Notes: generated by a model not told the origin, from the sequence alone. Positions 1 to 12,084 are shown, counted from the first letter of the stretch. The stretch is DNA of 64,000 bases from an uncultured Solirubrobacterales bacterium (GCA_937128795.1 CAKZMQ010000007.1:1-64000), one strand, 5' to 3'. Numbers and translations are program-made.

Positions 1-46
1 CAAACGAAAGTCAACCCACCCTCGCAGCAATCCACGAACGTCACGC

Positions 47-112
47 ACTGATCCCGCTTGCAACCTCGGACCTTGCAGGACTGATCCCGCTTGTGACCGC
101 GGACCTTGCAAG
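47..112. repeat. 33-bp direct tandem duplication
   Basis: Two adjacent 33-base copies (47-79 and 80-112) start with ACTGATCCCGCTTG and end near GGACCTTGCA. They differ at a few bases. The period is a multiple of three, and in one plus-strand frame the copies read as an 11-residue repeat (LIPLATSDLAG then LIPLVTADLAS). They could therefore be the tail of an upstream gene cut by the window edge, but that frame would run about 100 bases into tlyA, so a non-coding duplication is equally possible. Confidence 0.6.
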
Positions 113-133
113 CTCGCCCATAAACTCCGAATC

Positions 134-940
134 GTGGCGAACTCCAAACAACGCGTCGATGTACTGCTCGTCGATCGGGGCTGCTTTGAGTCGAGGGCCA
201 AAGCCGCTGCGGCGATCATCGCCGGCGAAGTTAAGCTAGCCAAGGGTGGACGCCGTATAAACAAGCCGGGACAGACCGTTCCCGATGACACCGAATTTCT
301 CGTCGCCGAGCGCAATCGCTACGTATCGCGCGGAGGAATAAAGCTGGAGAATGCGCTGAAGGCGTTTTCAGAGATTTCGATCGATGGCAGGAATGCCCTC
401 GACGCCGGCGCATCCACGGGTGGCTTCACCGACTGCCTGCTTCAGAGGGGCGTTCGGCACGTGATCGCCGTCGACGTCGCATACGGCGAACTTCATAGCT
501 CGCTGCGCGACGACCCCCGCGTGACGGTGATCGAACGCAGGAACGTCCGCGAGCTCACTGCCGGCGAGATCGAATATCGACCCGATTTGATCGTTGCGGA
601 TCTTTCCTTCATTGCACTCGCCAAGGTGATCGAAAATCTGCGAGCCTGCGCCGCCGACGAATACGACATGGTGCTGCTCGTCAAGCCGCAGTTCGAGGTC
701 GGTAAGGAACGGGTCGGAAAGGGGGGAGTGGTGCGCGACCGTGCGACGCGAATCGACGCGATCCAGGAGGCCGCCGAGGCCGCAGCGGCCGCAGGATGTT
801 TCGTGCGCGGTGCCTGTTCATCTGGATTGCCGGGTCCGGCCGGTAACAAAGAGGCGTTCCTGTGGCTCACAAATCACACGGGTGAGGCACAGTCCAGCGC
901 AGAATTGCGTGCGCTCGCTGAATCGGTTGAGCCGAACTAG
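134..940 (+). CDS. tlyA: TlyA-family rRNA 2'-O-methyltransferase (hemolysin A)
   Basis: The 268-residue protein has an N-terminal S4 RNA-binding domain (about residues 6-65) followed by an FtsJ/RrmJ-type methyltransferase fold. The SAM loop is D90-AGASTGGF. K70, D156 (in LIVADLSF) and K184 (in LVKPQFEV) fit the K-D-K catalytic set of this fold. TlyA proteins methylate ribose 2'-OH of cytidines in 16S and sometimes 23S rRNA; loss in mycobacteria gives capreomycin resistance (family knowledge). The start is GTG at 134, which gives a normal N-terminus for the family. It heads a co-directional run with nadK (15-base gap) and recN, the same order as in Mycobacterium. Confidence 0.93.
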   Translation: MANSKQRVDVLLVDRGCFESRAKAAAAIIAGEVKLAKGGRRINKPGQTVPDDTEFLVAERNRYVSRGGIKLENALKAFSEISIDGRNALDAGASTGGFTDCLLQRGVRHVIAVDVAYGELHSSLRDDPRVTVIERRNVRELTAGEIEYRPDLIVADLSFIALAKVIENLRACAADEYDMVLLVKPQFEVGKERVGKGGVVRDRATRIDAIQEAAEAAAAAGCFVRGACSSGLPGPAGNKEAFLWLTNHTGEAQSSAELRALAESVEPN

Positions 941-955
941 CGATAATCACCGCAG

Positions 956-1804
956 ATGAAGGCTTCGGTAATCACCCACCACTTTCCGCACGACAACGTC
1001 GAACCGGCGATCGAACGTCTGCGCGGGCTTGCGGCAGAGCACGACTGCGAGCTGATCTTCGACCGACAGAACGATCGCGCGCACGAAACGGCCGACGTCA
1101 CCGCGCTTACCAGCGAACCGCTGCGCGAAGCCGATCCAGACGTTTCATTGGTGATCGGCGGCGATGGATCGATCCTTCGCTCGCTGCGCACTTTCGCCGG
1201 AACCGACGTGCCGACCTTCGGATTCAACTTCGGCACGATCGGATTTCTCACCACTGTCGAGCGTGAAGAACTTCAGGAAGGCATTTCGCTGGCCCTGACC
1301 GGAAATTTCGAAGTTCTCAAGCTTCCCGCCCTGCGCATCCGCTACGGCGACGTCGATGCGCTGGCGATCAACGACGTCTCGTTTCATCGATCCCGTGACG
1401 CTCGAGTCGCGGAGGTGGCCTACACCCTCGGCGATGAACAGGTCGGTCGTGTGCGTTGTGATGGTGTCGTCGCCGCCACACCGGCCGGTTCGACCGGATA
1501 CAACCTCGCGAACAACGGGCCGATACTCGCCTGGGGCGTGGAAGGCTTTGTCGTCAGCTTCATCGCCCCGCACACGCTGACTGCGCGGGCGCTGGTCGCC
1601 GCGCCCGATGATGTTTTGCGCGTCGCGAACGCCGGTCGCCTTGATGAACTCGAGATTCTCGTGGATGGCCTGATGGTTGGCACGCTGCCGGTCGGCGAGA
1701 CCGCTGAGTTGACTTTTGTCGACAATCAAGCCGCGTTGGCCCAACTTCCGGGCAACAATTTTTATCACCGCTTCAGGGAGAAGTTCGGCAAGCTTGCTTC
1801 GTGA
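956..1804 (+). CDS. nadK: NAD kinase
   Basis: ATP/polyphosphate-dependent NAD kinase (PpnK family), 282 residues, making NADP from NAD in the cytoplasm. The diagnostic GGDGS loop is at residues 68-72 (usual form GGDGT), and the second signature, PAGSTGYNLANNGP, sits in the C-terminal half. Length is typical. ATG at 956 lies 15 bases after the tlyA stop, so co-transcription is likely. The tlyA-nadK-recN order is a conserved actinobacterial neighbourhood, which supports the call. Confidence 0.95.
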   Translation: MKASVITHHFPHDNVEPAIERLRGLAAEHDCELIFDRQNDRAHETADVTALTSEPLREADPDVSLVIGGDGSILRSLRTFAGTDVPTFGFNFGTIGFLTTVEREELQEGISLALTGNFEVLKLPALRIRYGDVDALAINDVSFHRSRDARVAEVAYTLGDEQVGRVRCDGVVAATPAGSTGYNLANNGPILAWGVEGFVVSFIAPHTLTARALVAAPDDVLRVANAGRLDELEILVDGLMVGTLPVGETAELTFVDNQAALAQLPGNNFYHRFREKFGKLAS

Positions 1805-1863
1805 AGCCCGAGCGGCGTTTTCCGCGATGGCAAGTTGAGCCTCGTCAAGCAGTGAGCTAGACA

Positions 1864-1877
1864 CGAACAAACGTTCG
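1864..1877. promoter_or_regulatory. LexA/SOS box upstream of recN
   Basis: CGAAC-AAAC-GTTCG is a perfect 5+5 inverted repeat with a 4-base spacer. It matches the Gram-positive/actinobacterial LexA (Cheo) box CGAAC-N4-GTTCG. It ends 26 bases before the recN ATG and lies in the 99-base gap after nadK. RecN is a classical SOS gene, so the placement makes functional sense. Confidence 0.85.
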
Positions 1878-1903
1878 TCCGAAGCGGGCTGTAAAAAGTC
1901 CGC

Positions 1904-3604
1904 ATGCTGATTGAACTTCGGATTGAAAACCTGCTGTTGATCGAGCGGGCTGAGCTTTCACTTGACCCTGGCCTCAACGTGATCACAGGCGAGACCGGTG
2001 CCGGAAAGACCGTTCTCGCGCATGCCATCGACTTGCTGCTTGGCGGCAAGTCCCGCAAGGGGATAGTTCGGCCCGGCGCGGGTGAGGCGTACGTCGAGGG
2101 GTTGTTTCTGATTCCAGAAGGGCTACTTGATCGCCCGGAGTTTGCGGAGTTGCGGGATCGGCTGCCTGATGGCGAAGCAAGCGAAATCGCGCTCGCGAGG
2201 CGCGTCACGCCAGAAGGTCGCACTCGCGCATACATCGAAGGCCGTTCAGCCACTGCAGGTGATCTGCAGAATTTGGGCGGCGCCCTGGTTGCGTTCTACG
2301 GCCAGCACGAGCATCGGAAGCTGACCTTGTCCGGCGCGCAGCTTTCGACGCTGGATGCCTTCGCTGGCGTAATAGACCGCAAACACGCATCGCGCCTGAA
2401 GGAGCTTGCCGGTCTGCACGGCGAAGCCACGAAGTTGCAGAATCAACTCGCCGAGCTCGAGGTCGTCGATGGCCGTCGCGAGCGCGAGCTCGGATTGATC
2501 GAGTTCGAACTCGCCGAGATCGACGAGCTCGCGCCCGAGGCGGCAGATGAATTGGAACTCGCAGCCGAACGCGACAAGCTCAAGTCGGTCGATTCACTTC
2601 GCGTCGCTGGTGAGTCTGCGCTGGAAGTGTTCGATGGCGACGATTCTGGAGGGGCATCTGGCCTGCTCGCGACCGCGGTCGATCGGCTTCAGGCAGTCGG
2701 CGGCGCCGACGTCGAGCTCGACGAGTTGACCCAGCGAGCGGACGCGTTGATGATCGAACTACGCGACATCACTGCGGACCTCCGTCAATACGGCGAAGGA
2801 CTCAGCGCCGATCCGGAACGCTTGGCATTTCTGGACGAGCGACTTGATGGCTACGAGCGCCTCAAACGCAAGCACGGCGGCACGATCGATGCGGTGCTTG
2901 CCCACGCCGAGCGTTGCCGCGAGGACCGCGAACGGTTGTCCGGCTCGCGCGAGCAGATCGAAGTGGCTGCCGCGCGGTTGGAAGTGGTCGGCGACGAACG
3001 CGAAAAGCTTGCCAAACAGGTGACGAAGGCACGCAAGCAGGCCGCGCCAAAGCTCTCCGCTGCCGTGCGTGAGCGTCTTACGAAGCTGGCGCTCGCCGAC
3101 GCATCTTTCGAAATAGAGATCAACCCGGTCGATGGCGACATCCGCCAGTCCGGCCGCGATGCGGTCGAGTTCCTGATAGCACCTAACCCCGGGATTGCTC
3201 CGATGCCGCTGCGCGAAAGCGCGTCTGGCGGAGAGTTGTCGCGCGTGATGTTGGCGTTGCTCACTGCTGGCGCGAGTGCGGGCGGTCACGAGGCAAGCAA
3301 AACCTTTGTCTTCGACGAGATCGACGCCGGTATCGGTGGCCACACCGCCCGCGCCGTGGGCGAGCAGCTCGCGTCGCTGGGCACAGACCGCCAGGTCATC
3401 TGCATCACACATCTGCCGCAGGTCGCAGCGGCAGCCGACCGTCACTTCCAGATCGAGAAGTCCGCCGGTGGCACGGAGTCGCGTACCGACGTACGGTCGC
3501 TCGACCAGAAGGCAGTCGTTGACGAGCTGTGCCGCATGATGGGCGCCGACGCCACAGACAACGGCGCCCGCAAGCACGCTCGCGAGTTGCTGGCGACTGC
3601 CTGA
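1904..3604 (+). CDS. recN: DNA repair protein RecN
   Basis: SMC-like ATPase of 566 residues acting in double-strand break repair. Walker A is GETGAGKT (29-36). The ABC signature ASGGELSRVMLAL and the Walker B segment FVFDEIDAGIGG are in the last third. The middle (about 160-390) is charged and coiled-coil-like, as expected for the RecN arms. The gap before it holds a perfect SOS box, so it probably has its own DNA-damage-inducible promoter as well as read-through from nadK. Length and domain order are normal. Confidence 0.96.
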   Translation: MLIELRIENLLLIERAELSLDPGLNVITGETGAGKTVLAHAIDLLLGGKSRKGIVRPGAGEAYVEGLFLIPEGLLDRPEFAELRDRLPDGEASEIALARRVTPEGRTRAYIEGRSATAGDLQNLGGALVAFYGQHEHRKLTLSGAQLSTLDAFAGVIDRKHASRLKELAGLHGEATKLQNQLAELEVVDGRRERELGLIEFELAEIDELAPEAADELELAAERDKLKSVDSLRVAGESALEVFDGDDSGGASGLLATAVDRLQAVGGADVELDELTQRADALMIELRDITADLRQYGEGLSADPERLAFLDERLDGYERLKRKHGGTIDAVLAHAERCREDRERLSGSREQIEVAAARLEVVGDEREKLAKQVTKARKQAAPKLSAAVRERLTKLALADASFEIEINPVDGDIRQSGRDAVEFLIAPNPGIAPMPLRESASGGELSRVMLALLTAGASAGGHEASKTFVFDEIDAGIGGHTARAVGEQLASLGTDRQVICITHLPQVAAAADRHFQIEKSAGGTESRTDVRSLDQKAVVDELCRMMGADATDNGARKHARELLATA

Positions 3605-3661
3605 TCCAGCACACAATCGTTCGACAATCTCCGAGTTTGCAGGGTCTTCTAAAGTCCACTA

Positions 3662-4882
3662 ATGGCCCGAAGTGGACCCACAGTCGCACGGGACGGGGTT
3701 AGTGCGACGTCGAAAGCATCAGCAAACGGCATCGCCGTCAACGGCGCGGTCGGTCAACGCGCGGTAACTGGCGTTGTCCGACCCAACAGGCGCACCAAAC
3801 TGCTGACTAAGTCACTGCAGCCCGGCCAGATCGCACTGATCGACCACAAGGACATCGACCGCGTCTCGGGAGAGGAACTCGTGCGAAAGGGCGTGCGCTG
3901 CGTGATCAACGCCGCCGAGTCATCGACCGGTGAGTACCCGAACGTCGGTCCGACGTTGATCGTCGAGGCAGGTGTTCACCTGGTCGACACTCCCGACCGC
4001 GACCTCTTTGAACTGCTCAAAGATGGAGATCAAATCACCGTTCGCGGCGGTGAGATCATTCTCGACGACGATGTGCTGGCTCGGGGGGTGGTGCAGACAG
4101 AGGAAATTGTCGCGGACAAATACGACAACGCGAAGCGTCAAGTCGGCAAGGCGCTCGAGCGATTCGCCGAGAACACGATGCATCACATCCGCCAGGAGAG
4201 CGAGTTGCTCTCCGGCAAACTCGACTTTCCGGAACTCGACACTGTCTTCCGCGACCGCGACGTTCTCGTTGTCGTTCGAGGAGTCGATCACCAGCGCGAC
4301 CTCAAAGCGTTGAAGACGTATATCCGCGACGAGAAACCGCTGCTCGTGGGCGTTGACGGCGGCGCAGACGCCCTGGTCGCCGAGGGGCATCAACCGGACA
4401 TGATCGTCGGTGACATGGATTCGGCCGCCGATTCGGTTCTCACCTGCGGCGCCGAATTGATCGTGCACGCCTACACCGATGGTCGGGCTCCGGGGCGCGA
4501 CCGCTTGGATGCTCTAGACGTCCCATACAAAACCGTCGCCGCGGCCGGTACGAGCGAAGACATCGCGATGCTGATGGCAGCCGAGGAGGGCGCAGAGCTG
4601 ATCGTCACCGTCGGCTCGCACTTCAACCTCGTTGAGTTCCTCGACAAGAACCGCAAGGGCATGGCTTCGACCTTCCTGACGCGCGTGCGGATCGGCGAGA
4701 TTCTGATCGACGCAAAGGGCGTGAGTCGGCTCTATCGGCCACGCGCTTCCAACCGCGCGATCACGGGCGTGCTCGTGGCGGGCATGTTCTCACTCGTCGT
4801 CGTGATCTTTTCCTCGCCCTCGCTCAACAACTTCATGGATCTCCTTTGGCTGAAGCTGAAGGTGATTTTCGGCATCGGTTGA
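3662..4882 (+). CDS. steA: SteA-like cytokinetic-ring protein (thiamine pyrophosphokinase-like fold)
   Basis: 406 residues. The central and C-terminal part carries a thiamin-pyrophosphokinase-like fold (for example GVDGGADALVAEG and DMIVGDMDS), and one transmembrane helix lies near the C-terminus (about residues 365-388, AITGVLVAGMFSLVVVIF). In Corynebacterium the SteA/SteB pair acts at the division septum (established for that genus). Here it sits between recN and steB exactly as Rv1697 does in Mycobacterium. The N-terminal 35 residues are low complexity. No clear Shine-Dalgarno sequence was seen before ATG 3662. Enzymatic activity is not implied, because this subfamily is structurally TPK-like only. 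Confidence 0.85.
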   Translation: MARSGPTVARDGVSATSKASANGIAVNGAVGQRAVTGVVRPNRRTKLLTKSLQPGQIALIDHKDIDRVSGEELVRKGVRCVINAAESSTGEYPNVGPTLIVEAGVHLVDTPDRDLFELLKDGDQITVRGGEIILDDDVLARGVVQTEEIVADKYDNAKRQVGKALERFAENTMHHIRQESELLSGKLDFPELDTVFRDRDVLVVVRGVDHQRDLKALKTYIRDEKPLLVGVDGGADALVAEGHQPDMIVGDMDSAADSVLTCGAELIVHAYTDGRAPGRDRLDALDVPYKTVAAAGTSEDIAMLMAAEEGAELIVTVGSHFNLVEFLDKNRKGMASTFLTRVRIGEILIDAKGVSRLYRPRASNRAITGVLVAGMFSLVVVIFSSPSLNNFMDLLWLKLKVIFGIG

Positions 4883-4930
4883 TTCACGAATGTCGATTCG
4901 CCGTCCTGACCTGCTTGCATTGCACGCCGC

Positions 4931-5794
4931 ATGATTGACTTTCGATACCACGCGATGTCGCTGGTTGCCGTCTTCGTGGCGCTCGCAGTTGGCCTGCTGC
5001 TGGGAGTGACGATCGGCGACACGAATCTGCTCGCCAGTGTGCAGGGCAACCTCGAAGAGTCGCTCAAGCAGGACGTCAACGAAGCGCGCCAGGAGGCCAG
5101 CGATTCGCGCGACGCCATCGAGCGTCAGAACGATTTCATCGCGTCGGCGTATCCGCAGCTCGTCGCCCAGCGGCTCGACAATCAGCGCGTTGCGACCATC
5201 GGTTCAGCCGATACTGCGCAGGAAACTTTGCGATCGGTGAGCCGTGCCGTTGAACCAGCTGGTGCCGACGTGAGATACATCGCGCAGTTGCTCGAAAAGC
5301 CGCAGTACAAGAAAATCGCTTCCGCTCTCGACGTCGCCGACCTGCTTGAAGGCGACGAACTGACGCCGCGCCAAACCGACCAGCTGGGTCGTGCAGTCGG
5401 CCGCAGATTGGCGCGCGGACGTGATCGCGCCACGATGCGAAGGCTCGTGTTCAGCCGGCTCAGCGGCGACATCGTGCGCGTAAGGCTGGTTGCCTACGCG
5501 CGCCAAGTACCCGAAGGCACCGACATCGTCAGCGCTGAGTGGAAATTGTTCGACGGCTTCGAGCGGGGCGTCGTGGCCGGGCTCACGCAGCAAGTCGAGC
5601 GCGTCTCAGGCGTTGAAGAATCCACGACAGAGCCGACAAACATCGAGTGGTACAACTCGCTCGGGCTCAGCACGGTCGACGACATCCAGGAGTTCGCCGG
5701 TTTCTACTCGCTGGTCCAGATCTTCGATGGTGCCAAGGGCGATTACGGAACCAAGAGGTCGGCCGAAGCGATCGTTCCTCAAGTGGCGCGTTGA
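4931..5794 (+). CDS. steB: SteB/MctB-family membrane-anchored protein
   Basis: 287 residues of the family annotated as copper transporter MctB or SteB. The family-typical N-terminus MIDFRYHAMSLVAVFVALAV gives one transmembrane anchor (about residues 9-30). A coiled-coil segment rich in E, Q and R follows (about 36-62), then an extracytoplasmic domain. In Mycobacterium the orthologue Rv1698 was linked to copper export; in Corynebacterium SteB works with SteA in division. The position next to steA supports the latter role here. The gene follows steA by 48 bases and precedes a MraY-like gene by 20. Confidence 0.83.
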   Translation: MIDFRYHAMSLVAVFVALAVGLLLGVTIGDTNLLASVQGNLEESLKQDVNEARQEASDSRDAIERQNDFIASAYPQLVAQRLDNQRVATIGSADTAQETLRSVSRAVEPAGADVRYIAQLLEKPQYKKIASALDVADLLEGDELTPRQTDQLGRAVGRRLARGRDRATMRRLVFSRLSGDIVRVRLVAYARQVPEGTDIVSAEWKLFDGFERGVVAGLTQQVERVSGVEESTTEPTNIEWYNSLGLSTVDDIQEFAGFYSLVQIFDGAKGDYGTKRSAEAIVPQVAR

Positions 5795-5814
5795 GCTCCA
5801 TCTAGTATCACCGC

Positions 5815-8426
<2,612 letters not shown>

Positions 8427-8457
8427 TCGCCAGGCCGGCGAGGGACGAGGCCGAGCA

Positions 8458-9474
8458 GTGCTCAGTCTGAGGCAGGGCACTGTCATCGAAGTGCAGCCGT
8501 CGCGCTCCGACGGCGAGATCGACGAGATCGTCGTCGACGTCGACGGCGTTGCGCGCCCGGCATTCGCCGATGTATCGATGGTTGGCGCAACCGAGGTCGG
8601 GGATTCTGTCGTCGTGAACATCGAGGCGGTGGATCTGAACCTTGGCTCCGGCGGCCGCGATGTCGTGCTTGTCAATCTGACTCGTGGCTTGACCGGTGAA
8701 CCCGATCCCAACCGGCACGTCATGAAGCTCAACTACACCGCGCTGCAGACAGGCGTGGCCCCGGTCGAGTCGACAAAACTGGATGTCCCGATAGCTGCAC
8801 CGGCCGCGATTTTTCAGCTTCACGGGCAGCTGGCGCCGGTCGCATGGGCGGCGGCGAATGCGAATCCCGGCTTGAAGCTTGGATACGTCCAGACCGGCGG
8901 CGGGGCGCTGCCGGGAAAGTACTCGTCCACGGTCAAGCAGCTGCGCGAACGCGGCCTGCTCTGCGATCACCTCACGGCCGCGCCAGCGTATGGCGGCGAC
9001 GGCGAAGCGATGTCAACGATCGGGGCGCTGCACAGTGGACTGCGTGACCGCGGGTGGGATGCAGCCGTGGTCGGACCCGGGCCGGGGATCATCGGTTCGG
9101 GAACACCGCTTGGCCACGGCGGGATGAATGCCCTCGACTCGACGCACTGCGCATTGGCGTTGGGTTGCAGCGCGGTGCTCGTCGCGCGTGCCTCCAGCGG
9201 CGATCCGCGCGAACGACACCGCGGCGTTTCGCACCACACGCGTACGGTGCTTGAGTTGTTGCTGGCACAGGTCACGGTTGCATTCAGCGACGGCAGCACG
9301 ATTCCGGACGAGGCCGCCAGACATGACGCACGCGTCGTCGAAGTTGAAATCGAGGAATATGCGGCCTCGGGATTGCCGTCACGGACGATGGGACGCGACT
9401 GGACGGAGGATCGCCAGTTTTTCGAGTGTGCGATGGCCGGCGGCGTGGCGCTGGCGGATCTTTTACGCGATTGA
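8458..9474 (+). CDS. DUF3866 family protein
   Basis: Predicted 338-residue cytoplasmic protein of unknown function, matching the DUF3866 family by its start (LRQGTVIEV) and its Gly-rich core (TGGGALPGKYSSTVKQL, GPGPGIIGSGTPLGHGGM). I chose GTG 8458, preceded by GAGGGACGAGG, because the family begins at this point; an upstream in-frame GTG at 8356 would overlap pyrG by 71 bases. It lies 31 bases downstream of pyrG and is probably co-transcribed. The role is unknown; no catalytic motif that I can name is visible. Confidence 0.72.
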   Translation: MLSLRQGTVIEVQPSRSDGEIDEIVVDVDGVARPAFADVSMVGATEVGDSVVVNIEAVDLNLGSGGRDVVLVNLTRGLTGEPDPNRHVMKLNYTALQTGVAPVESTKLDVPIAAPAAIFQLHGQLAPVAWAAANANPGLKLGYVQTGGGALPGKYSSTVKQLRERGLLCDHLTAAPAYGGDGEAMSTIGALHSGLRDRGWDAAVVGPGPGIIGSGTPLGHGGMNALDSTHCALALGCSAVLVARASSGDPRERHRGVSHHTRTVLELLLAQVTVAFSDGSTIPDEAARHDARVVEVEIEEYAASGLPSRTMGRDWTEDRQFFECAMAGGVALADLLRD

Positions 9475-9591
9475 ACGAAGACTCGGTCGGGTACACGCAA
9501 ACGCAGCACGGACTTTTTGTTGCAGAAGCGGTACTTGCCGCCTGTAACCGTGTTGAAAATCGCATAGCCCTTGTAGTTTCAATGTCTTCGG

Positions 9592-11022
9592 ATGAACCCC
9601 AATCGTTCCACTAACAGCCCTGTTGGCAGCCCCGTGCTTGTCGGCACGCCGCGTCGGACCGCGATCAGAATCGCGATCCTGTCGGCCCTCGCCGTCTTGA
9701 CGATGGCGTTCGCGCCGCAACTGGCGAGCGCGGCCAGTTTCGTCGTCGGCACGGCATCGAGCGACGATTCGCTACGAACCTGCTCGGCCGTTGCTTCCGC
9801 AAGTTGCTCGCTGCCGGGGGCGATCCTCGAGGCCAGCGATGCGGTGGGACAGGACGAAGTCACCTTCGCGGCCGACTACACGATCACGGTCGATGGTGCG
9901 CTTCCCGACGTCACCGATCAGTTGACGATCAACGCCGAAGGTCAGGCAATCGTGATCAGCGGGTCTGGTTCCTACTCATGCGTTGTGAACGATTTCGCGA
10001 TCGACATCACCGACCCAGCTGCCACGCCGACCTATCTGCGCGGCGTTGCCTTCAACGGCGTTTGCGGGCGTGCGATCAAATCCAACGTGCCCCCACCGAC
10101 GATCGGCGTCGGACCGCGCCGTTCGAACAACACGGTGGCGATCGCTGGAGTGTCGGGATCAGCGTCAGAAGTCGATGTGTTTCGTGTCGAGGCAGGCGCC
10201 GTCAGTGGCGAAGCGAGCACGTTTTTTCAGCAGCAGAACACCGGCGGAGGCATCTTCCTCATCTTCCCCACGCCAACGCCGAGTGGCGGCGAAAGATTTG
10301 CGGCGATTGCATCCGGGCCACAGGGCTCTTCGAACTTCTCGTACGCGGTCACCACCCCCTTTGACTTGACATCGCCGACGATGTTCTTCTCGGTCGGCGG
10401 TTCGAACGACAGCGTTCGGGTCGACTTCAACGAAACGATCTGGCCGTACTCGGCGACTCCCGCAGCTTTTGCGCTGACAGTTGGCGGCATCGGTCGCCCG
10501 GTGGTCCGCACGTTGACCAGCGCAAATTCGGTCTATTTGTATACAAATCTGCCTTGGGCCACGGGCGAGGCCGGAACCGTCGCGCTGACGGGGGCCGGTC
10601 GACTCACGGACTACACAGGTAATGAAGTCCTCGGCCAGCCGATTGCACCGGTGTTCGCCGGTCCCGGCGAAGTTACCGCTCCGACCATCAGCAATTTCCG
10701 ATTCTCACCGCAAAAAATGTGTGCGCGCAAGCGGCGCACCTGCAGGCGCAACTACACCTACGCCTACATCTCCCTGAACAAGGATTCGCGTGTGATCTTC
10801 AAGGTGTATCGCGGCAAGAAGTCTCGTCGCCGCGAACTTGTGACGTTCATTCGACGCCTGAAGGCCGGTCGCAACAAGCTGAGGATCAGGTCGTCGATCA
10901 ACGGGCGCAGACTGCCAGCCTCCACGCTCACTCTGCGAGCTGTGGCGCAGGACGTCGCGCGCACGGAGTCGGAACCGGCCGACGCGCTTTTCCGCTTGGT
11001 CAAACACAAGCGCCAGCTGTAG
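9592..11022 (+). CDS. Secreted CSLREA-like protein with basic C-terminal beta domain
   Basis: 476 residues. A signal peptide (about residues 24-48, hydrophobic stretch then ASA) follows a 20-residue N-terminal extension. The mature start, with two Cys around residues 63-72 and PGAILEAS, resembles the CSLREA motif region found at the N-terminus of secreted parallel-beta-helix proteins, although here only one short segment follows. The C-terminal 110 residues are Lys/Arg-rich (CARKRRTCRRNY) and resemble terminal domains of other secreted proteins of this group. The function is unknown, and an extracellular location is inferred from the signal peptide. Confidence 0.6.
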   Translation: MNPNRSTNSPVGSPVLVGTPRRTAIRIAILSALAVLTMAFAPQLASAASFVVGTASSDDSLRTCSAVASASCSLPGAILEASDAVGQDEVTFAADYTITVDGALPDVTDQLTINAEGQAIVISGSGSYSCVVNDFAIDITDPAATPTYLRGVAFNGVCGRAIKSNVPPPTIGVGPRRSNNTVAIAGVSGSASEVDVFRVEAGAVSGEASTFFQQQNTGGGIFLIFPTPTPSGGERFAAIASGPQGSSNFSYAVTTPFDLTSPTMFFSVGGSNDSVRVDFNETIWPYSATPAAFALTVGGIGRPVVRTLTSANSVYLYTNLPWATGEAGTVALTGAGRLTDYTGNEVLGQPIAPVFAGPGEVTAPTISNFRFSPQKMCARKRRTCRRNYTYAYISLNKDSRVIFKVYRGKKSRRRELVTFIRRLKAGRNKLRIRSSINGRRLPASTLTLRAVAQDVARTESEPADALFRLVKHKRQL

Positions 11023-11124
11023 CCACACATCCGTCACTCGAACTACGCGGCCGAAATGCAACAGGCGTTGCGCGACGTTGCATTATTCAAGGACTCCTAG
11101 TGACTCGCCGGTAACAGGGGAGTA

Positions 11125-12075
11125 ATGAACCCACCGGTAGCCCAGCAGCAGGTGCCAGTTGCGCCGCGATTCGAAGACCACGTGCTTGAGTTTCTCTCCT
11201 ATCTGGAGTTCGAAGCGCGGTGCGCCGAGAACACGTTGATCGCGTATCGAACCGACTTGATGCAGTTCGGCTGCTTCTTGTCGTCCACAGGAAACGACGT
11301 TCTGACCGTTGAGAAACCGCAAATCGTCGACTATCTCGAGTCACTCGCCGCGACGGGCGAAATCGCCGGAACGACTTTGCATCGCAAGCTCTCGTCGCTT
11401 CGATCCTTCTACGTTTACCTCCGTCGCGAGGGTCTGGTGGACACCGACCCGACGGCGGATGTAAAGGCACCGGCCCAGGCAAAAAAGCTTCCCGCCGTGC
11501 TTTCGCGCAGTGAGGTGAGCCATCTGATCGATCAGGTCAGGGGTTCCGATCCGATTGCGACCCGCGATCGCGCGCTGCTTGAGCTCATGTACGCGTCGGG
11601 ACTTCGCGTGAGCGAGGTGATCGGCCTGGAGGTCAGCGACATCGATTTTGAGGAAGGCGTCCTCCGCGCGCGCGGCAAAGGCAAGAAGGAGCGCATCGTT
11701 CCCGTCGGTCGCCAAGCGCTGCTGTCGATCCGCATCTATCTACGTGCCGGTCGGCGTGCGCTCACCAAAGACCGACCGGAAAAATATCTCTTCGTGAACT
11801 TCCGCGGCGGACAACTCACCCGCCAGGGCCTCTACAAAATCGTCCGCAAGTACGCGGCGCTCGCAGGATTCGCGGATCGGATGAGTCCGCACACACTGCG
11901 CCACACGTTCGCCACGCATCTGCTCAACGGCGGGTGTGATCTGCGATCGGTGCAAGAGATGCTCGGTCATGCCGACGTCTCCACGACCCAGACGTACACA
12001 CACCTCTCGACGGAGCGATTGAAGGACGTCTACTTCGACGCCCACCCGCGAGCGGTGCTGCACGAATTGCGCTGA
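11125..12075 (+). CDS. xerD: Site-specific tyrosine recombinase XerD
   Basis: 316 residues. The N-terminal SAM-like core-binding domain spans about 16-105 and the catalytic domain about 125-300. The catalytic set is complete: R161 (ASGLRVSE), Lys in the RGKGKKER hairpin (about 185-188), H256 and R259 (SPHTLRHTF), H282 (LGHADVS) and nucleophile Y291. XerD with XerC resolves chromosome dimers at dif. It is the last gene of the tlyA-pyrG-xerD neighbourhood and has AGGGGAG just before ATG 11125. It converges with sulP; a 5-bp stem (12076-12091) lies between the two stops. XerC versus XerD is assigned from synteny. Confidence 0.93.
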   Translation: MNPPVAQQQVPVAPRFEDHVLEFLSYLEFEARCAENTLIAYRTDLMQFGCFLSSTGNDVLTVEKPQIVDYLESLAATGEIAGTTLHRKLSSLRSFYVYLRREGLVDTDPTADVKAPAQAKKLPAVLSRSEVSHLIDQVRGSDPIATRDRALLELMYASGLRVSEVIGLEVSDIDFEEGVLRARGKGKKERIVPVGRQALLSIRIYLRAGRRALTKDRPEKYLFVNFRGGQLTRQGLYKIVRKYAALAGFADRMSPHTLRHTFATHLLNGGCDLRSVQEMLGHADVSTTQTYTHLSTERLKDVYFDAHPRAVLHELR

Positions 12076-12084
12076 CGCCTTCGC

